NCBI GenBank assembly: GCA_000467715.1
Contig: AJFK01000061.1
Coordinates: 1-64,000 of the forward strand
Source: Hysterium pulicare CBS 123377
Lineage: Eukaryota; Ascomycota; Dothideomycetes; Hysteriales; Hysteriaceae
DNA length: 64,000 nucleotides
Direction of reading: 5' to 3'
Below are positions 52,976 through 64,000 of this stretch, in pieces. A program made the position numbers and the translations under genes. The notes beneath the pieces were generated by a model. It worked only from the letters and a program-made list of their open reading frames with translations, did not search any database and was not told the DNA's origin. Position 1 is the first letter of the stretch, and every line of letters starts with the position of its first letter.

Positions 52976-54769
52976 TCAAACTTCTTCAACAACATTCTTC
53001 TCACCCATGTCTTGCTTCCCCTTCGCCGGTGGTCCACCGTGCTTCAACCCCTTCACACTCTTCCACTCCACGCCCAGCGCCCCAATAATCGCCGCACAAG
53101 CCAATCCTAAGCCAACATAGAACGCGTTCCTGATGGCTCCATTATACGCATGAACCACAGTATCTAGTAACTCCAGGCTGACGACCTTCCTCAGCTCCGT
53201 CGCTCCCGTATTGACGATAGTCTGCGCATCCAACCCGGCGACACCCTTCAAATTTTTCACAAGCGTATCAGCAAAGACATTCTGCCCCACAGACACGAAA
53301 ACCGCACCGCCCAGATTCTGAGCGAAGAACATGAGCGAGATCCCAGTCGGGACGTCCTTCCTCTCCAAGGTAACTTGAGCGGCCATGCTAGGTTGCTGCA
53401 TACCGAGACCGAGACCGAAGCCAAAGAGGACTTGATAGCCTATCCATTTCGCGTGGCCCGTATTCGTCTGCCATGTCGTTATCAGACCCGCGCCGATGGA
53501 CATCAAGATACTAGATGCGATCATCGCAGGCGTGTAGTAGCCGATTCTCTGCACAAACCCACCGGACATGATCGACCCGAGCACGAGCGCCAGGATCGCG
53601 GGGATGATGTCGATGCCAGATGCCATTGGGGAACGATTCTTGATGGCTTGGAACCAGAGGGGGATGAAGTAGGTGATTACGAGCATGGAAGCTGAAGAGC
53701 AGAAAGAGTAGAATGTGGCGAATGCGACGCTGCGTTGCGTTATGATCCGCGGCGGGACGGTCGCGGTGTCCTTTTTCCAGATCTGGATGCCGACGAAGGA
53801 GAGGATGAGGACGGAGAAGAAGACGAGCAGGATGATGATGCGGGCTGAGGACCAGGCGTAGGTACTTCCGCCCCATTGGAGCGCTAGCAGGAGACATACG
53901 ACCGCTGGGAGGAAGACGAGTGTTCCTAACGGATCCAGTTGCGCAAGTTGCTGCTTCAGAGGCGTCCGATCTTTCTTCGTCGGTAGTCGCAGAATGAGTA
54001 TCAAGATAGACACAGAGACTGCGCCACACGGCAAATTGATGTAGAAACACCACCTCCAGCTCACGTGTTCCGTAAACGCTCCCCCGAGCAACGGCCCCAC
54101 CACACTCGCAACCCCAAACACCGCTCCAATGAGTCCCTGAAAAATGGGTCTTTTCTCCAGTGGAACAGTATGCATAACTATGACGATCGTCCCGCTCGAT
54201 ATACCCGCAGAGCCGGCACCCGCGATCGCGCGTCCGATGATGAAGGCCGTTGAAGAGGGCGCGGCGCCACAGACTGCGGAGCCGATTTCGAAAAGGAGGA
54301 TGCAGAGCAGGAAAACGGTTTTTGCGTTGTAGAAGGTGTAGATGCGGCCGTAGAGGAGTTGGAAGGAGCACAGTGTTAGCATGTAGGAGCTACCGTACCA
54401 GCCTATGTCGGATAGGGAGGAGAACTCGTCGGTTATGCGCGGGATGGCCGTTGCGATGATCGTTTTGTCCTAGTGAGGTGTGTTAGTGGGTTGGTTTGAT
54501 TGGATTGGATATGAAGAAGGGGGAAGAGAGATGTGAGGGGAAAGAGAGAGAGTTGGGGGGAGACTTACTAGGGCGACGAGGAACATGGAGAGGTAGATTG
54601 CTAGCATTACGAGGACTAGCTTGCCGGTGCTTGGGTATTCGGTTTCTTCGCCTGGTAACCCGGCTGGCTTTCCTGGGACTGGAGTTGGTTTTTCGATATT
54701 TGATAAGTTATCAGAGCCTTGGTCGCCCGTAGCGGGCTTCTCCTCAGGAGAGAATGGTTTTGAGGACAT
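52976..54769 (-). CDS. MFS multidrug/toxin efflux pump, DHA2 family (14 helices)
   Basis: Exons 54769-54569 and 54469-52976, phase 0, 99-bp intron (GTAAGT to ACTAG); 564 residues. A polar cytoplasmic N-terminus (residues 1-48) leads to [11 protein letters not shown] joined across the intron to [12 protein letters not shown], the DHA2 motif D1 region, then [24 protein letters not shown], and [27 protein letters not shown], the antiporter motif C. About 14 hydrophobic helices follow. It resembles TOXA/AflT-type exporters, which expel toxins or fungicides by proton exchange at the plasma membrane; the actual cargo is unknown. Downstream end faces the SDR gene. Confidence 0.92.
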
Positions 54770-57700
54770 GGTTGAAGTGATGGATGATTTCGGTGGGATA
54801 AGAGAAGAGATACTGGTAGCTTTTGAAAGAAGATATGGCGTTGAGATAAAATGATATTGGTATATGTTCAGCAGATATAGATGTTAATGCTTTGATGATT
54901 GAAGGTGAGAGTAGTACTGAAAGTGATGAGATGGATGTTTGATTGAATGATGAAAGTAGATGGTGGCTAGCCATGATTCTTATATCTAATACGCCTCTGC
55001 CTCTTTGCTTGATGCCTCACATTGTTTACTACCATGTCGGACACGATGCCCGCACCATAGAATTCCCCTTTCGGACATTTGGTGGTCTGGTCGAGTGCCA
55101 AGACTCGTCCTCGGTCGCGAGCAATTGGTGAAGGGGTTTCGGGCCCGAGGGTCCGACCAACCAGCGGTCACGAATGCAAGCAACACCACAATTCAACTTT
55201 GTGAGAAGCATGGGAGGTTCTTGACACGGGTGAAATCTATGCGGATTGATTTTTAGCTTGAGTAAGCGAGGAAATGTGTGCGTGAATTTGTTTCATGCTG
55301 TAAGATAGACGGAGAAATCGGCGAAGGGGAGAGAATAAGCTTAGGGAGCGGGTAGGTAGATTTGGAGCGAGTACTTACTAATCCCGATGACTTCGCCGCA
55401 GCTCGTGTATTCCTTCACACTTCAGTCTACTCACTCGCTTGAGACTGATTGCTGGTTACGTCGTGAAGCTCCATTCAGACGCGTTTGATCAATAGTCGAT
55501 CGCATTTCCGGATTCCCCCATCATCGACAACCAGCACGAGATCTTTGCTCAGAAAAATAATGAGCGTTACGGTTTTGGGGGACACCGCGTGGCTGTGCCG
55601 TTACTTTAAGTCATGGAAAGATGCAGCTTGAGCAACACTGAATATAGTATAGTGCGAGCATGCAACGATAGCAGGCTCTTGCGGAGCCTCTCAACAGCGA
55701 TAATGAAGGTACCAGCGAACGAACGCGATAGCACCAATCACGATTGTGAGATAACAATCTTGTGAGCGCATCATGGTTTTGATTCCCTTTCGACCGAACT
55801 TTTCATCCCTTATTTTGCCAGCATCGTTTTCCATTCATCAAGGACTGCACGGCTTCGTACATCAGTGTCCCAATGAGAAAAGTCGTAACATAAGTACAAC
55901 GTTACCCTTGGATTGACCCGTCCCGCTAGTCTTCGTCCAGTGTGCCAACAACGACTTTCCGGGGTCCTCTTTTGAACTCGGCGCTCCGGTTTATCTTCCA
56001 AATGATGACCACAACGTATCGCAAGAATCTGTTAGCCTCGGAATGATACTCGATAAGGTTAAATGGGTTCAATTTGCCAACTTTTCGAGCTACCAACGTA
56101 GCTGGTGCCCTCACCTCCATCCACTCACTTTATTTTAGCCTTTCAGGTTTTTTGGGTTCCCTTAGATTCAAACAGTTACGAGAATGGTAGTCAAATTAGA
56201 TACGACAAAGGTACGTATATGGCACACTCTCATCTCTCAGTGTCTGCCAGCATCATCGACGCGTTTTGGAGAAAGTCGGAATATGGACGGATTGTTTCTG
56301 CGAGTGTACCTTTGGTACAAGGCGGCATTGAACAAAACCTATCGACGAATTCACATGAATTGTATAGCAGACAAATATCACCATCGATCCCGCTCGGGCG
56401 GAAAACTTGGGACCTCAGATCTTGCGTTGGTAGAAGGCCTGGCTGGGACTCCTTCCACGAGTAGCGCCATACTCCGTACGGAATACTTGCAGCTATCTTT
56501 GCAGAATCGTTATCAAACTTGCAAGACATCGAGGAGATGGATCCTTTCAGCGATGATATTACCAGTGGCTATAGGACCACCGACGTAGTCTACCCTAGCT
56601 ACCCCACGCCAATTATAACATACTTTCGTGAACAAGGTGTAGGATACAGCATCTCTTTGATTACTGTCCTCCTTTCACTGATCGTTCTCTTCATCTCCTG
56701 CATATTGGTCCTGTGTCCACTCGGTCTACCTGTTTATCTCTAGCACCACATCTACAGCGTAGGATATGGTTTCGGAGCTGGTCACACGGGCATTATGTTC
56801 GAAAAGCCCCGACCATATGGGCTACACCAGTGCGGGCGTGAAAACGTTGGCAACTTTTAAAGACCCGGTCCGGATTCGTGCGAACAAGGACGACGAGCTC
56901 CAGCTGGTGTTATGAATGATTCCAGTTTTACGATGAGAGTTCTCCGGAGGGTCGTCCGAAACAAGGCTTATCGATTGCTGTTTCGCGGATTTTGACCTTT
57001 TGATCGATCATATCCACGGCAGAGCGCCAAAACCGTCATTGTTCTCGACCACCCAGTCCATCATGATCCGAACGCCCGTGTGTATGAAGGTTGCGACTGG
57101 TCCAATGATTCCGTAGTAAGACAAGGATGCTCGAACAACATCCCCCCAAGAGGCCCAAGGCGAAGTGATACGAATGGCTGAGAATTTCCGGATGGCGGCC
57201 GAAGAAATCATGGAGTCCAAGATGCGTTGCTACAGTTCGTTCAGGCATGTAGGAATTGGGTCGACTTGCCAACACCAGCTCGACCTAGCTCATAAGGGAC
57301 ATGCTACCACAGAGAGCCGGTATATAGATGTGGGCAAATTCGACGGAGCATAATCACCTAAAAGCTCCTTTGAAGCCGGATCCTGGACCAATGACCACCA
57401 ATTGCCCAAAGGTGACTTGGGGAAGGCGTGGGTGCATAGGCTTTTCGAAGGATGTCTGCTGCGGTATGGATTGCGGCACTTTGTTTTAACGAGAGCTCGG
57501 CAAATTCAAGTGAGGGTGAGCTAAATAGCGAGGGGGTTACTAGAGTCAGAGGTGGGCGAACTGGGAAAAGGGGTGGACATTGGACATGTACGTCTCATCT
57601 AAGAGATGGATATCATTGTAGTGAGGACGCAAGTGAATCTCCGACACAAAAATTGCATCACGTTTTGTGAGCAACCGAAGTACTGGCATATCCGAGTTTC

Positions 57701-57946
57701 GATTCACCTGATTTGAAGCTGCAGTACAAGTTGATATGTTTGGAGATGTTGGTGGTTGAAGCTTGAAGAGTGGCGTAGGTCGGCGGTCGGAGATAAATGT
57801 CATAACTCCCCGCCCCAGCCTCTACCTGCACGACCAACAACGGGACAACAACTTCGGTATCCGCTAGAAGCTAGATACTCTTCTAGAGTTATAATACGGA
57901 GTTCAACCATAAATGCGTCCCGCCCAGAAGAGTCGTTGCGGGGTTG
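54770..57946. other. Gene-poor stretch of 3.2 kb
   Basis: The longest non-coding stretch in the window. Holds the promoter of the efflux pump, a possible gene relic at 56184-56743, and an isolated minus-strand frame at 57008-57220 (SYYGIIGPVATFIHTGVRIMMDW) that has a coding feel but no context. No transposon ends, long repeats or RNA genes seen. Confidence 0.5.
56184..56743 (+). pseudogene. Possible gene relic ending in a membrane helix
   Basis: A plus-strand frame from 56184 has coding-like sequence (GLFLRVYLWYKAALNKTYRRIHMNC, KLGTSDLALVEGLAG, LQLSLQNRYQ) up to about 56516, after which the sense continues in a second frame (NLQDIEEMDPFSDD, PTPIITYFREQGVGYSISLITVLLSLIVLFISCIL) to a stop at 56743. 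There is no splice signal at the change, so a frame break is likely. The final 30 residues form one membrane helix. No family recognised; this could also be two chance frames. Confidence 0.3.
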
Positions 57947-58864
57947 ATGCGCCGCCTAGATTCCAACGAATTCCTAACCCCATTATACAACTTCATAGTT
58001 GATCAGAAGCTGCATCCCTATCCGAGTTCTAACATGAACTCCGAAGACTCGCGGAATGATGGCGAAATCGCAGAAGACATAATGCAAAACGATCTCTCGG
58101 AAGAGTACGGCCATTGGCTGGAGCCGACAGGCAACTCCACTCAAGCCAACGATGAACAGGCCAGGAACAAAACAACAAACACGGACATGGGGCAACGGCG
58201 AGGTCGGGGTAGGCCTCGCGTCTCGCGCACTACTGACAATGGTGCTGTTGAGGTAAGTCGATATCTCCGAAATTGGGACCTTTCTACGTTGAAGAGCAGC
58301 CCCTAGAAACGAAGAGCCCAGATAAGAAACGCTCAGCGAACGTATCAGAAGCGAAAAGAAAATGCAGCTGCTTCAACAGCTCGAAGATGTGACGAACTCC
58401 TCCAGGTGATATCAGACATCTCATCCGACTTGGAGGATCTCCTGCGGGTAGCTTACCGTACCGGTGCTATGAGTCAGAAGGATGAGTTAGGAAGCAGCTT
58501 ACGTCGCATCTCGTGCAGATACGACTATGCGATCAACAATCCTTGCCTTGGTGCTGAGCTTCGAGTACTTCAAATCAAGAACAATCGACGGCAGGAGAAA
58601 TGGCAAACCCAAGAAGTTGAGTTGTCTAATTCAGGCGATAAAGACTCCCAAGAGATCAACCCACAGCCCGAGAGCAGAGTTGAAGAAACAGCATCTGCTA
58701 ATGAAGAACGAGTCGATTTGGACCTTGGGCGAATCCAGGACACCTCCCTTATCCAGTCATTTCGACCCTATCCTGGAAAATCTGGCCTGGGACCTCGGAC
58801 TATGATACAGGTAGTTAAAGAACGCCAGGCAGAACTCCGTAATCGAGATGATTTCTTGAGATAA
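57947..58864 (+). CDS. bZIP-type regulator with an AT-hook-like motif
   Basis: Exons 57947-58252 and 58307-58864, phase 0, 54-bp intron (GTAAGT to CCTAG); 287 residues, or 258 if the ATG at 58034 is used. Exon 1 ends with GQRRGRGRPRVSR, an AT-hook-like minor-groove motif, followed across the intron by KRRAQIRNAQRTYQKRKENAA, a bZIP basic region of the fungal type with the invariant N-x7-R spacing. The following helix (CDELLQVISDISSDLEDLLRVA) has hydrophobic heptads but not a classic leucine zipper. The remainder is charged and unstructured until IQSFRPYPGKSGLGPRTM. Nuclear DNA-binding protein; targets unknown. It lies upstream of the serine hydrolase gene on the same strand. Confidence 0.8.
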
Positions 58865-59330
58865 ATCTGCGGCTGTGAGCCCATTTCAAAGAGCGGAGAA
58901 GGAATACCGATGACGAGAACCTTCGGGGCCTTCCACGGCAACAATATCAAGCCTTGAAGGAGTATAACGAATGGTCCTAATGCTTCTAATAAAGTAAGTG
59001 CTGAGGCTTTCGACGGTAGGACTAGTCTACTTTAGGCCAGGCCATCGGCCCGATTCAACTCTACCTTGCCATCTTCACGCGCTCTGTCTCGAAGGATTCC
59101 GGAAGTTCGTTTGCACGTCCGTATCCACTTGAAACAGGTGTTCGCTGACAAATAGGTTGGCGATTCAGGAGGCTACATATCCGGTTCTAGGATTAATTCG
59201 CCATGGTCAGGTATCAGATACCTAGGCAACCGCATTTCAGTCATCTATATAAATCTAACGAGAGATGCCACATTGATCAATACATTTGCACATTGGAATA
59301 TCTTGCGATCTCGTCCACGCCGCCTTTCCA
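58865..59330. other. Intergenic region, nothing recognised
   Basis: 466 bases between the bZIP regulator and the hydrolase; expected to hold the hydrolase promoter. Confidence 0.5.
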
Positions 59331-60601
59331 ATGGATAAAGTTGAAAGTCTGTTATCAGAAGCCGTCTCAAAAGGGTCTAACGGAGGCATTCCCGGGGCTG
59401 TGCTCGCTGTTGTGGATAAAGATGGTATGCCCTTCATTGTCATAGATCCGAGGTCTATGCCTGACAGTGCACCATAGGAAACTACCTTTACCGGAACACA
59501 TTTGGATCCAGCGGTGTTGGAGAGAATGCGCCACCATTGGAATTCGATACAACCTACGCAATAGCCTCTTGCACCAAAATTATCACCTCCATTGCGGCTT
59601 TGCAATGTGTCGAGCGTGGCCTCATAGGTCTCGATGACCCTTTGGACAAGCTGATTCCCGAATTCGCAGAACAGCCGATTATTGAGCCCACTTCATCAAC
59701 CAACACCAGCAAAGGCTTGCCATCATTCCATCTCAAACCCGCGACGAAACACATTACACTCCGCCATCTACTCACCCACTCTAGCGGCGCAACCTACGAA
59801 TTCTTTGCACCTATCATCGCAGCATGGCGAGCAGCCCGTGGAGAAGGCGAAAAAGTTCGCAATGGAAATATAGTTGATGAATACGCCTATCCACGTCTTT
59901 TCGAGGCCGGAGATGACTGGAATTATGGCGTTTCCACTGATTGGGCCGGTGTCGTAGTCGCCCGTTTGAACAAAACTGCTCTCGGCGCGTTCGTAGAAGA
60001 AAATATCTTCAAACCGCTCGGCATGGGTTCCACGACCTGGCATTTAGATCAACAAGCTCGCGTAGTCGAGAGGTTGATGGCAATGTCTACACGAAATGAA
60101 GATGGGACCCTCAAACCGGGTCCAGAACGTATTCTCCCCGATCCAGCCGTGGACGAGCTCGGCGGCGATGGATTATACTCTTCGGTCCATGACTACACCC
60201 GAGTCCTCGCCGATCTTCTCAAAGACACCCCTACTCTTCTCAAAAAGGAGACCGCAGATCTCTTATTCACTCCTCAATTCGCGGAAGGCAGTGGACCATA
60301 TGAAGGCATCCACGCCAAGAGCGAAAGCTACTATCGCCTATTCGTAGGCGGATCAGTCAAAGGACAAAAGTTCAATCACGGACTCGGCGGGCTTTTGGTG
60401 ATGGAAGATATCGATAGAGCAGACTATTTCAAGCCAAAGCGGACGCTGACCTGGGCTGGAATGCCGAATACGGTGTGGGCTATCAATAGGGAAAAGGGAA
60501 AGGCGTTGTTTTTCGCTACTCAGATCAACCCGTGGGGAGACGAAATAGCTCAAAAGTTGTGCCAGGAATTCGAGACGGCGGTTTGGAGGGGTATGGGTTG
60601 A
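59331..60601 (+). CDS. Class C beta-lactamase-fold serine hydrolase/acyltransferase (EstB/LovD-like)
   Basis: Exons 59331-59424 and 59478-60601, phase 1, 53-bp intron (GTATGC to CATAG); 405 residues. Catalytic set: Ser62 and Lys65 in SCTK (SxxK) and Tyr181 in WNYGVS, with spacing close to LovD (Ser76, Lys79, Tyr188). Other landmarks are IPGAVLAVVDKDG at the start, ITLRHLLTHSSG, FKPLGMGSTTW, DELGGDGLYSSVHDY and the C-terminal TWAGMPNTVWAINREKG. Fungal members include LovD-type transesterases and esterases; none should be called a beta-lactam resistance gene. No signal peptide, so probably cytosolic. The neighbouring bZIP gene may or may not regulate it; no polyketide synthase is present in this window. 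Confidence 0.9.
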
Positions 60602-61224
60602 AAAGGTAGTTGTTGTAGTTGGTGTATATCATACCCAGGTAACTCCCCACTGCGTGCTTGTCTTCCCTCGGCTCAAAGGAGATAACATCAATTGTCATAC
60701 GTTTAATAGGCTTCCCTCGGGCAAATTCTCCGCCAAGAAGAGAACAATATAGTTGAGATCACGTGATTGCTCTTGCTCAATGATATTTTTGTCATTATAA
60801 AGTGTTACTCATAATACGATACAAAAGAAGAAGGTAGTAGCTTTTCACATCGATTTTTCTCCCACTCCCTTAGCTGCAAAAGTAGTTCAGCTAGCATCAG
60901 ACCGCCAACCCGCTTGGCCTGTGGCCCCTGACGAATTTTCTTACTGCCATCACATCATCGCGTTTCTCTTACCTTCTCATCAGAATTCGTGAATTCTGAC
61001 CGCGAGCGGGTTATAATCTTGCGCATAGATGCGCATCCGTCCGACCGGCTGTGGCCGAAAGCGTTGGGCCATGGCTGATGAGATTTTTGACAACCATGGC
61101 GCGGCATGACAGCATTGCAGCAGTATAAAACAATGTATACTTACCATGGGTTCTTCTTTATTTCCATCTCAGTCTATCCTCATCATTCTCATTCTTCTTT
61201 TCTTTCATCCTTCGGAGTTTCAAC
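60602..61224. other. Intergenic region, nothing recognised
   Basis: 623 bases between the hydrolase and the permease remnant. Confidence 0.5.
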
Positions 61225-62947
61225 ATGGCCAAGTTCTTCAAGTCGGGAGTCGTTGGAGACCCAGCCGGTCAATACTTCGAGGTATTCGAAGCAAGATGGC
61301 CTTCCTCCAGCAGACGGCGATGATGGTACCTCTTTTACATGCGCATCCGCAGGCTAATATAACCTTTCTAACTCCCATTTTCAAGGGTCGCTATACCATA
61401 TGCGAGAAGCAAAACGAAAGATCGGCATTCCGTCGGCTACATTTCTCATCTTCAACCGCATGATCGGTACCGGAATATTCGCAACACCGACTGCCACCTT
61501 CGCCTTGTCGGGAAGTGTGGGCCTGACACTTTTCATATGGTTGGCGGGAATGCTGATTGCAGCCGCTGTCCTGGCCGTATATCTTGAATTCGGTACTGCC
61601 ATTCCCCGCAACGGAGGTGAAAAGAACGACCTGGAATATGTCTATCGGAAACCCAAGTTCCTGGCTACCGGCTCTACACAGGATACGTTGTTCTTCTGGG
61701 ATGGGCAGGATCTAATTCGGTCGTGTTTGGCGAATACATCCTGCATGCTGCAAACCTTGAAGTAAACCGATGGCACCAGCGGGGTATAGAAGTCGCATGT
61801 ATTACTACGGCATTCTTAATCCACGGTCTCGCTTGAACTGGGGTCTCCGCCTCCAAAACTTGCTTGGTGTTTTTAAGCTGCTGGTTGTCTTGCTTATTGT
61901 GGTTTCCGGCTGGGTATGTGTTTTCGAATCTCTTAATTCAATCAAAGTGGCTCACAGTGTTCCAGGCTGCCCTTGGAGGTGCCTTGAAGATTGAAAAGCC
62001 GCATAATCTTCGGAACGGATTTGAAGGTACGACAGGAAGTGCTTACGGCGTTGTCACAGCTTTATATAACGTCATCTGGAGCTACATCGGTTACAGCAAT
62101 GCCAACTACGCCCTCAGCGAGACCAAAAGCCTCATCCGAGCTTTGAGAATCGCCGCACCTTTGGCTTTGATTACCGTTGCAATTCTATACATGTTCGTCA
62201 ATATCGCTTATTTCGCAGCCGTTCCAGAAGATGAGATTATTGTAGCCAAACGTCTTGTCGCAGCCTCGAATAAGCTCTATCGGTCTTCGTTGCTCTATCT
62301 ACATTTGGAAACGTCCTTAGCGTTATCTTCTCGCAAGGCCGAATCGTGCAAGAGCTCAGCCGCGAGGGTATCCTTCCTTTCTCTCGCTTCTGGGCCAGCA
62401 ATAGGCCATTCAACGCACCACTCGCTGGCCTCTTCGAGCATTGGCTCGTCTCTGTGATTATTATGCTTGCTTCACCACCCGGTGATGCCTACAACTTTAC
62501 CCTGAAGTAAGTAAGCAACATGCAGTATCCCAAGACTCATACTAACCGCTTCAAAGCGTCATCTCGTACCCCCTCGCCATATTCAACACCTTCGTTGCCC
62601 GCGCCCTCATCCGTCTCTATCTCAACAAGCAAAGATGGGACTGGAGCTCCCCTATCAAAGCCACTCTCCCCGTGGTTATATTCTTCCTCCTCAGCAACAT
62701 CTATCTTGTTATTGCGCCTTTCGTACCACCAAGCGACAGTCAAAGCGTCTACGAGAACATCCCTTACTGGCTACACTGTGTTGTCGGTTTCGGAATCATT
62801 TTCGCTGCAGGCGTGTATTGGTTGGTCTGGCCGGTTCTCCTGCCAAAGATTGGCGGTTATAGATTGGTTCGGGAGGTTGTTGTTGATGATATCGATGGTT
62901 GGGAGGGGCATGTTTTTAAGGGGGTGCCGAAGGGTGGTGTGCGATAA
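61225..62947 (+). pseudogene. Amino-acid permease (LAT/methionine permease-like), decayed
   Basis: The whole family sequence is traceable: MAKFFKSGVVGDPAGQYFE at the start, MREAKRKIGIPSATFLIFNRMIGTGIFATP, GSVGLTLFIWLAGM, VYLEFGTAIPRNGGEKN, GYVVLLGWAGSNSVVFGEYILHAAN, NWGLRLQNLLGVFKLL, GTTGSAYGVVTALYNVIW, GYSNANYALSETK, then ILPFSRFWASNRPFNAPLAGL, YLNKQRWDWSSPIKATLP and a PKIGGYRLVREVV tail. Three ordinary introns are still recognisable (donors near 61279, 61915 and 62508). The frame changes near 61396, 61675 and 61830, and about 20 residues are missing near 62270 together with another frame change, so about four lesions. Such permeases import methionine and related amino acids at the plasma membrane. 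Dead or error-ridden here. Confidence 0.82.
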
Positions 62948-63286
62948 CTTTCTGATTCGGAGTTTGGGTTCGAAAGGTGTACGAGTTGGATGTTCAATAA
63001 CATACGGTGATTGAGCACGACGCTGCTCCGAAGCTGGTATGACGCTACTTGGCAGTTAAGGAAGGTAAGATATTTCTCAACATAGGACATACGCGATATT
63101 GAATCCATAGACCGGATCTCGTTCACGAATGCTATGGATATCAGCATGATGGCTTAGCCGTTCTGGTTACTATCTCTCCGGGATTATGAAGACTGTCTTT
63201 TCTGATGTAAGTGGTCCTCACTTTACACTATCCTGTTGTTTGAGGTTGAATGATTTGCATTTCTGCTTTTGCTTTCAGAAGACTGT
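62948..63286. other. Convergent intergenic region, nothing recognised
   Basis: 339 bases between the permease remnant and the dioxygenase remnant. Confidence 0.5.
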
Positions 63287-64000
63287 TCAGGGCAATCGAG
63301 ACTGTCTAAGGCTGATATTTGCGATAGAGGCCGAGCCCAGCCTCTCTTTCCGCTGACTTAGCGTCTCGCCGCTACCATTATAGAAAGGTTTTTCGCCAAA
63401 AACTGCTGTCTTTTTGCCCTCTCTCTCCTCGGTGTTATACCTACTAGGAATTGCCTTGTGCGCGACGACCCGGTTATCCCAGAAGGCCACACTCCCAGGC
63501 TGCCAACTCCACCTGACGCTCAAGTCATCGGCTTCGTGAAGATGCTCTCGCAAAAAGTTGAGAGTGTGCACTGCTTCCTATCCCTTGAGCTCCTTGATGT
63601 TGATGACGTAGCTTGGATTGTAGAATAAGGCTTTACGTCGTGTGACGGGATGAATCCGAACCTAACCTGCTCATAAGAAGGACATCTCAACTTCGAGTTC
63701 GAGTCCAAGTCAACGTACCAAAGGATACTCCCGACGTATAGGCCCCCGGAATGGTTCAAAACTCCCGTTGATAGAATTGACGAAGTTGTGTTAAGAAGAA
63801 AAAATTCAGCAGGAAGCCATGCGTGCCTTCAATCAGCCGCTGGGATCTCGGGCTCAATTTATCGAACAGCGCCGTCTGGCTAGTGAACTGCGTGTCGCCT
63901 CCATACTCAGGAGCTTTCACCAGGCGAAGAATGGTATACGCCGGGGGGTTCGCTACCAAGCAATAATCGGAATGATATTCGCCCGTGTTGTTTGCATATT
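63287..64000 (-). pseudogene. TauD/TfdA-type Fe(II)/2-oxoglutarate dioxygenase, decayed and cut by the window end
   Basis: Reading leftwards from the right edge: GEYHSDYCLVANPPAY, whose H-x-D supplies two iron ligands, then ILRLVKAPEYGGDTQFTSQTALFDKLSPRSQRLIEG, then pieces in other frames, YVGSILWYVDLDSNSK, HPVTRRKALFYNPSYVINIKELKG, an in-frame stop, and TLNFLREHLHEADDLSVRWSWQPGSVAFWDNRVVAHKA, which holds the third ligand (His) and the 2-oxoglutarate-binding region. At least two frame changes and a stop near 63580 are not explained by splice signals I can see. Family members oxidise taurine, sulphonates or similar compounds. The N-terminal third lies outside the window. Confidence 0.72.

Noticed and set aside
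53511-54371. 286-codon minus-strand frame overlapping the efflux pump
   Set aside because: Another frame of the same strand as the pump; the pump frame carries all transporter motifs.
42396-54769. FAD oxidase, SDR and efflux pump as a secondary-metabolite cluster
   Set aside because: No polyketide, peptide or terpene synthase in the window, and unrelated genes lie between them.
54770-57946. Transposon remnant in the gene-poor stretch
   Set aside because: No terminal repeats, transposase or reverse-transcriptase motifs seen.
59331-60601. Beta-lactam resistance gene
   Set aside because: The class C beta-lactamase fold with SxxK and a Tyr is shared by fungal esterases and transesterases; the spacing is closer to LovD/EstB.
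1-64000. tRNA genes
   Set aside because: Scanned by eye for the GGTTCGA-type B-box with matching stems; the few hits lie in coding sequence or lack stems. A tRNAscan run would be decisive.

Overview
The window is nuclear DNA of a filamentous ascomycete (Pezizomycotina; the gene set would suit Leotiomycetes, but this is inference). Evidence: short GT-AG introns of mostly 47-99 bp with CTAAC/CTAAT branch sites, compact genes on both strands, and fungal-specific families (sconB/MET30, Atg17, Zn2Cys6 and fungal bZIP regulators, GT31, DUF7730-like and 2EXR-like proteins). I found no rRNA, tRNA, CRISPR, plasmid or recognisable transposon. Most multi-exon models were built by hand from splice signals and reading phase and are untested by RNA data.

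Layout. 0-2.9 kb: tandem array of four copies (one decayed) of a small Cys-motif, Gly-rich protein, each later copy carrying its own copy of the same promoter. 3.6-4.6 kb: broken secreted/membrane protein gene. 5.1-13.8 kb: conserved core: GT31 glycosyltransferase, RIO1 kinase, ATG17, and the sconB F-box/WD40 protein. 14.6-16.0 kb: a four-helix membrane protein of unknown function. 16.6-35.3 kb: accessory region with three paralogous membrane-anchored DUF7730-like genes sharing one intron position, a decayed amidase gene, a secreted HExxH protease joined to a chitinase-type tail, a decayed ankyrin gene, a small membrane protein, and three further genes of which two carry the 'LP-E-R-I' type domain. 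37.4-41.1 kb: Zn2Cys6 regulator and an unknown charged protein. 42.4-46.2 kb: divergent pair of a bicovalent-FAD oxidase and a beta-rich unknown. 48.1-54.8 kb: hexose transporter with a GC-AG intron, a tiny PPxY protein, an SDR, and a DHA2 efflux pump. 54.8-57.9 kb: 3.2 kb without a convincing gene. 57.9-60.6 kb: AT-hook/bZIP regulator and a LovD/EstB-like serine hydrolase. 61.2-64 kb: decayed amino-acid permease and decayed TauD dioxygenase, the latter cut by the window end.

How the genes fit together: the core genes are independent housekeeping functions (ribosome maturation, autophagy, sulphur-metabolite control). The accessory genes show local duplication followed by decay (Gly-rich array, DUF7730 trio, amidase, ankyrin, permease, TauD). 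No secondary-metabolite backbone enzyme is present, so the FAD oxidase, SDR and pump should not be read as a biosynthetic cluster. The least explained signals are the Gly-rich tandem array with its cloned promoters, the DUF7730 trio, and the protease-plus-chitinase-tail protein.
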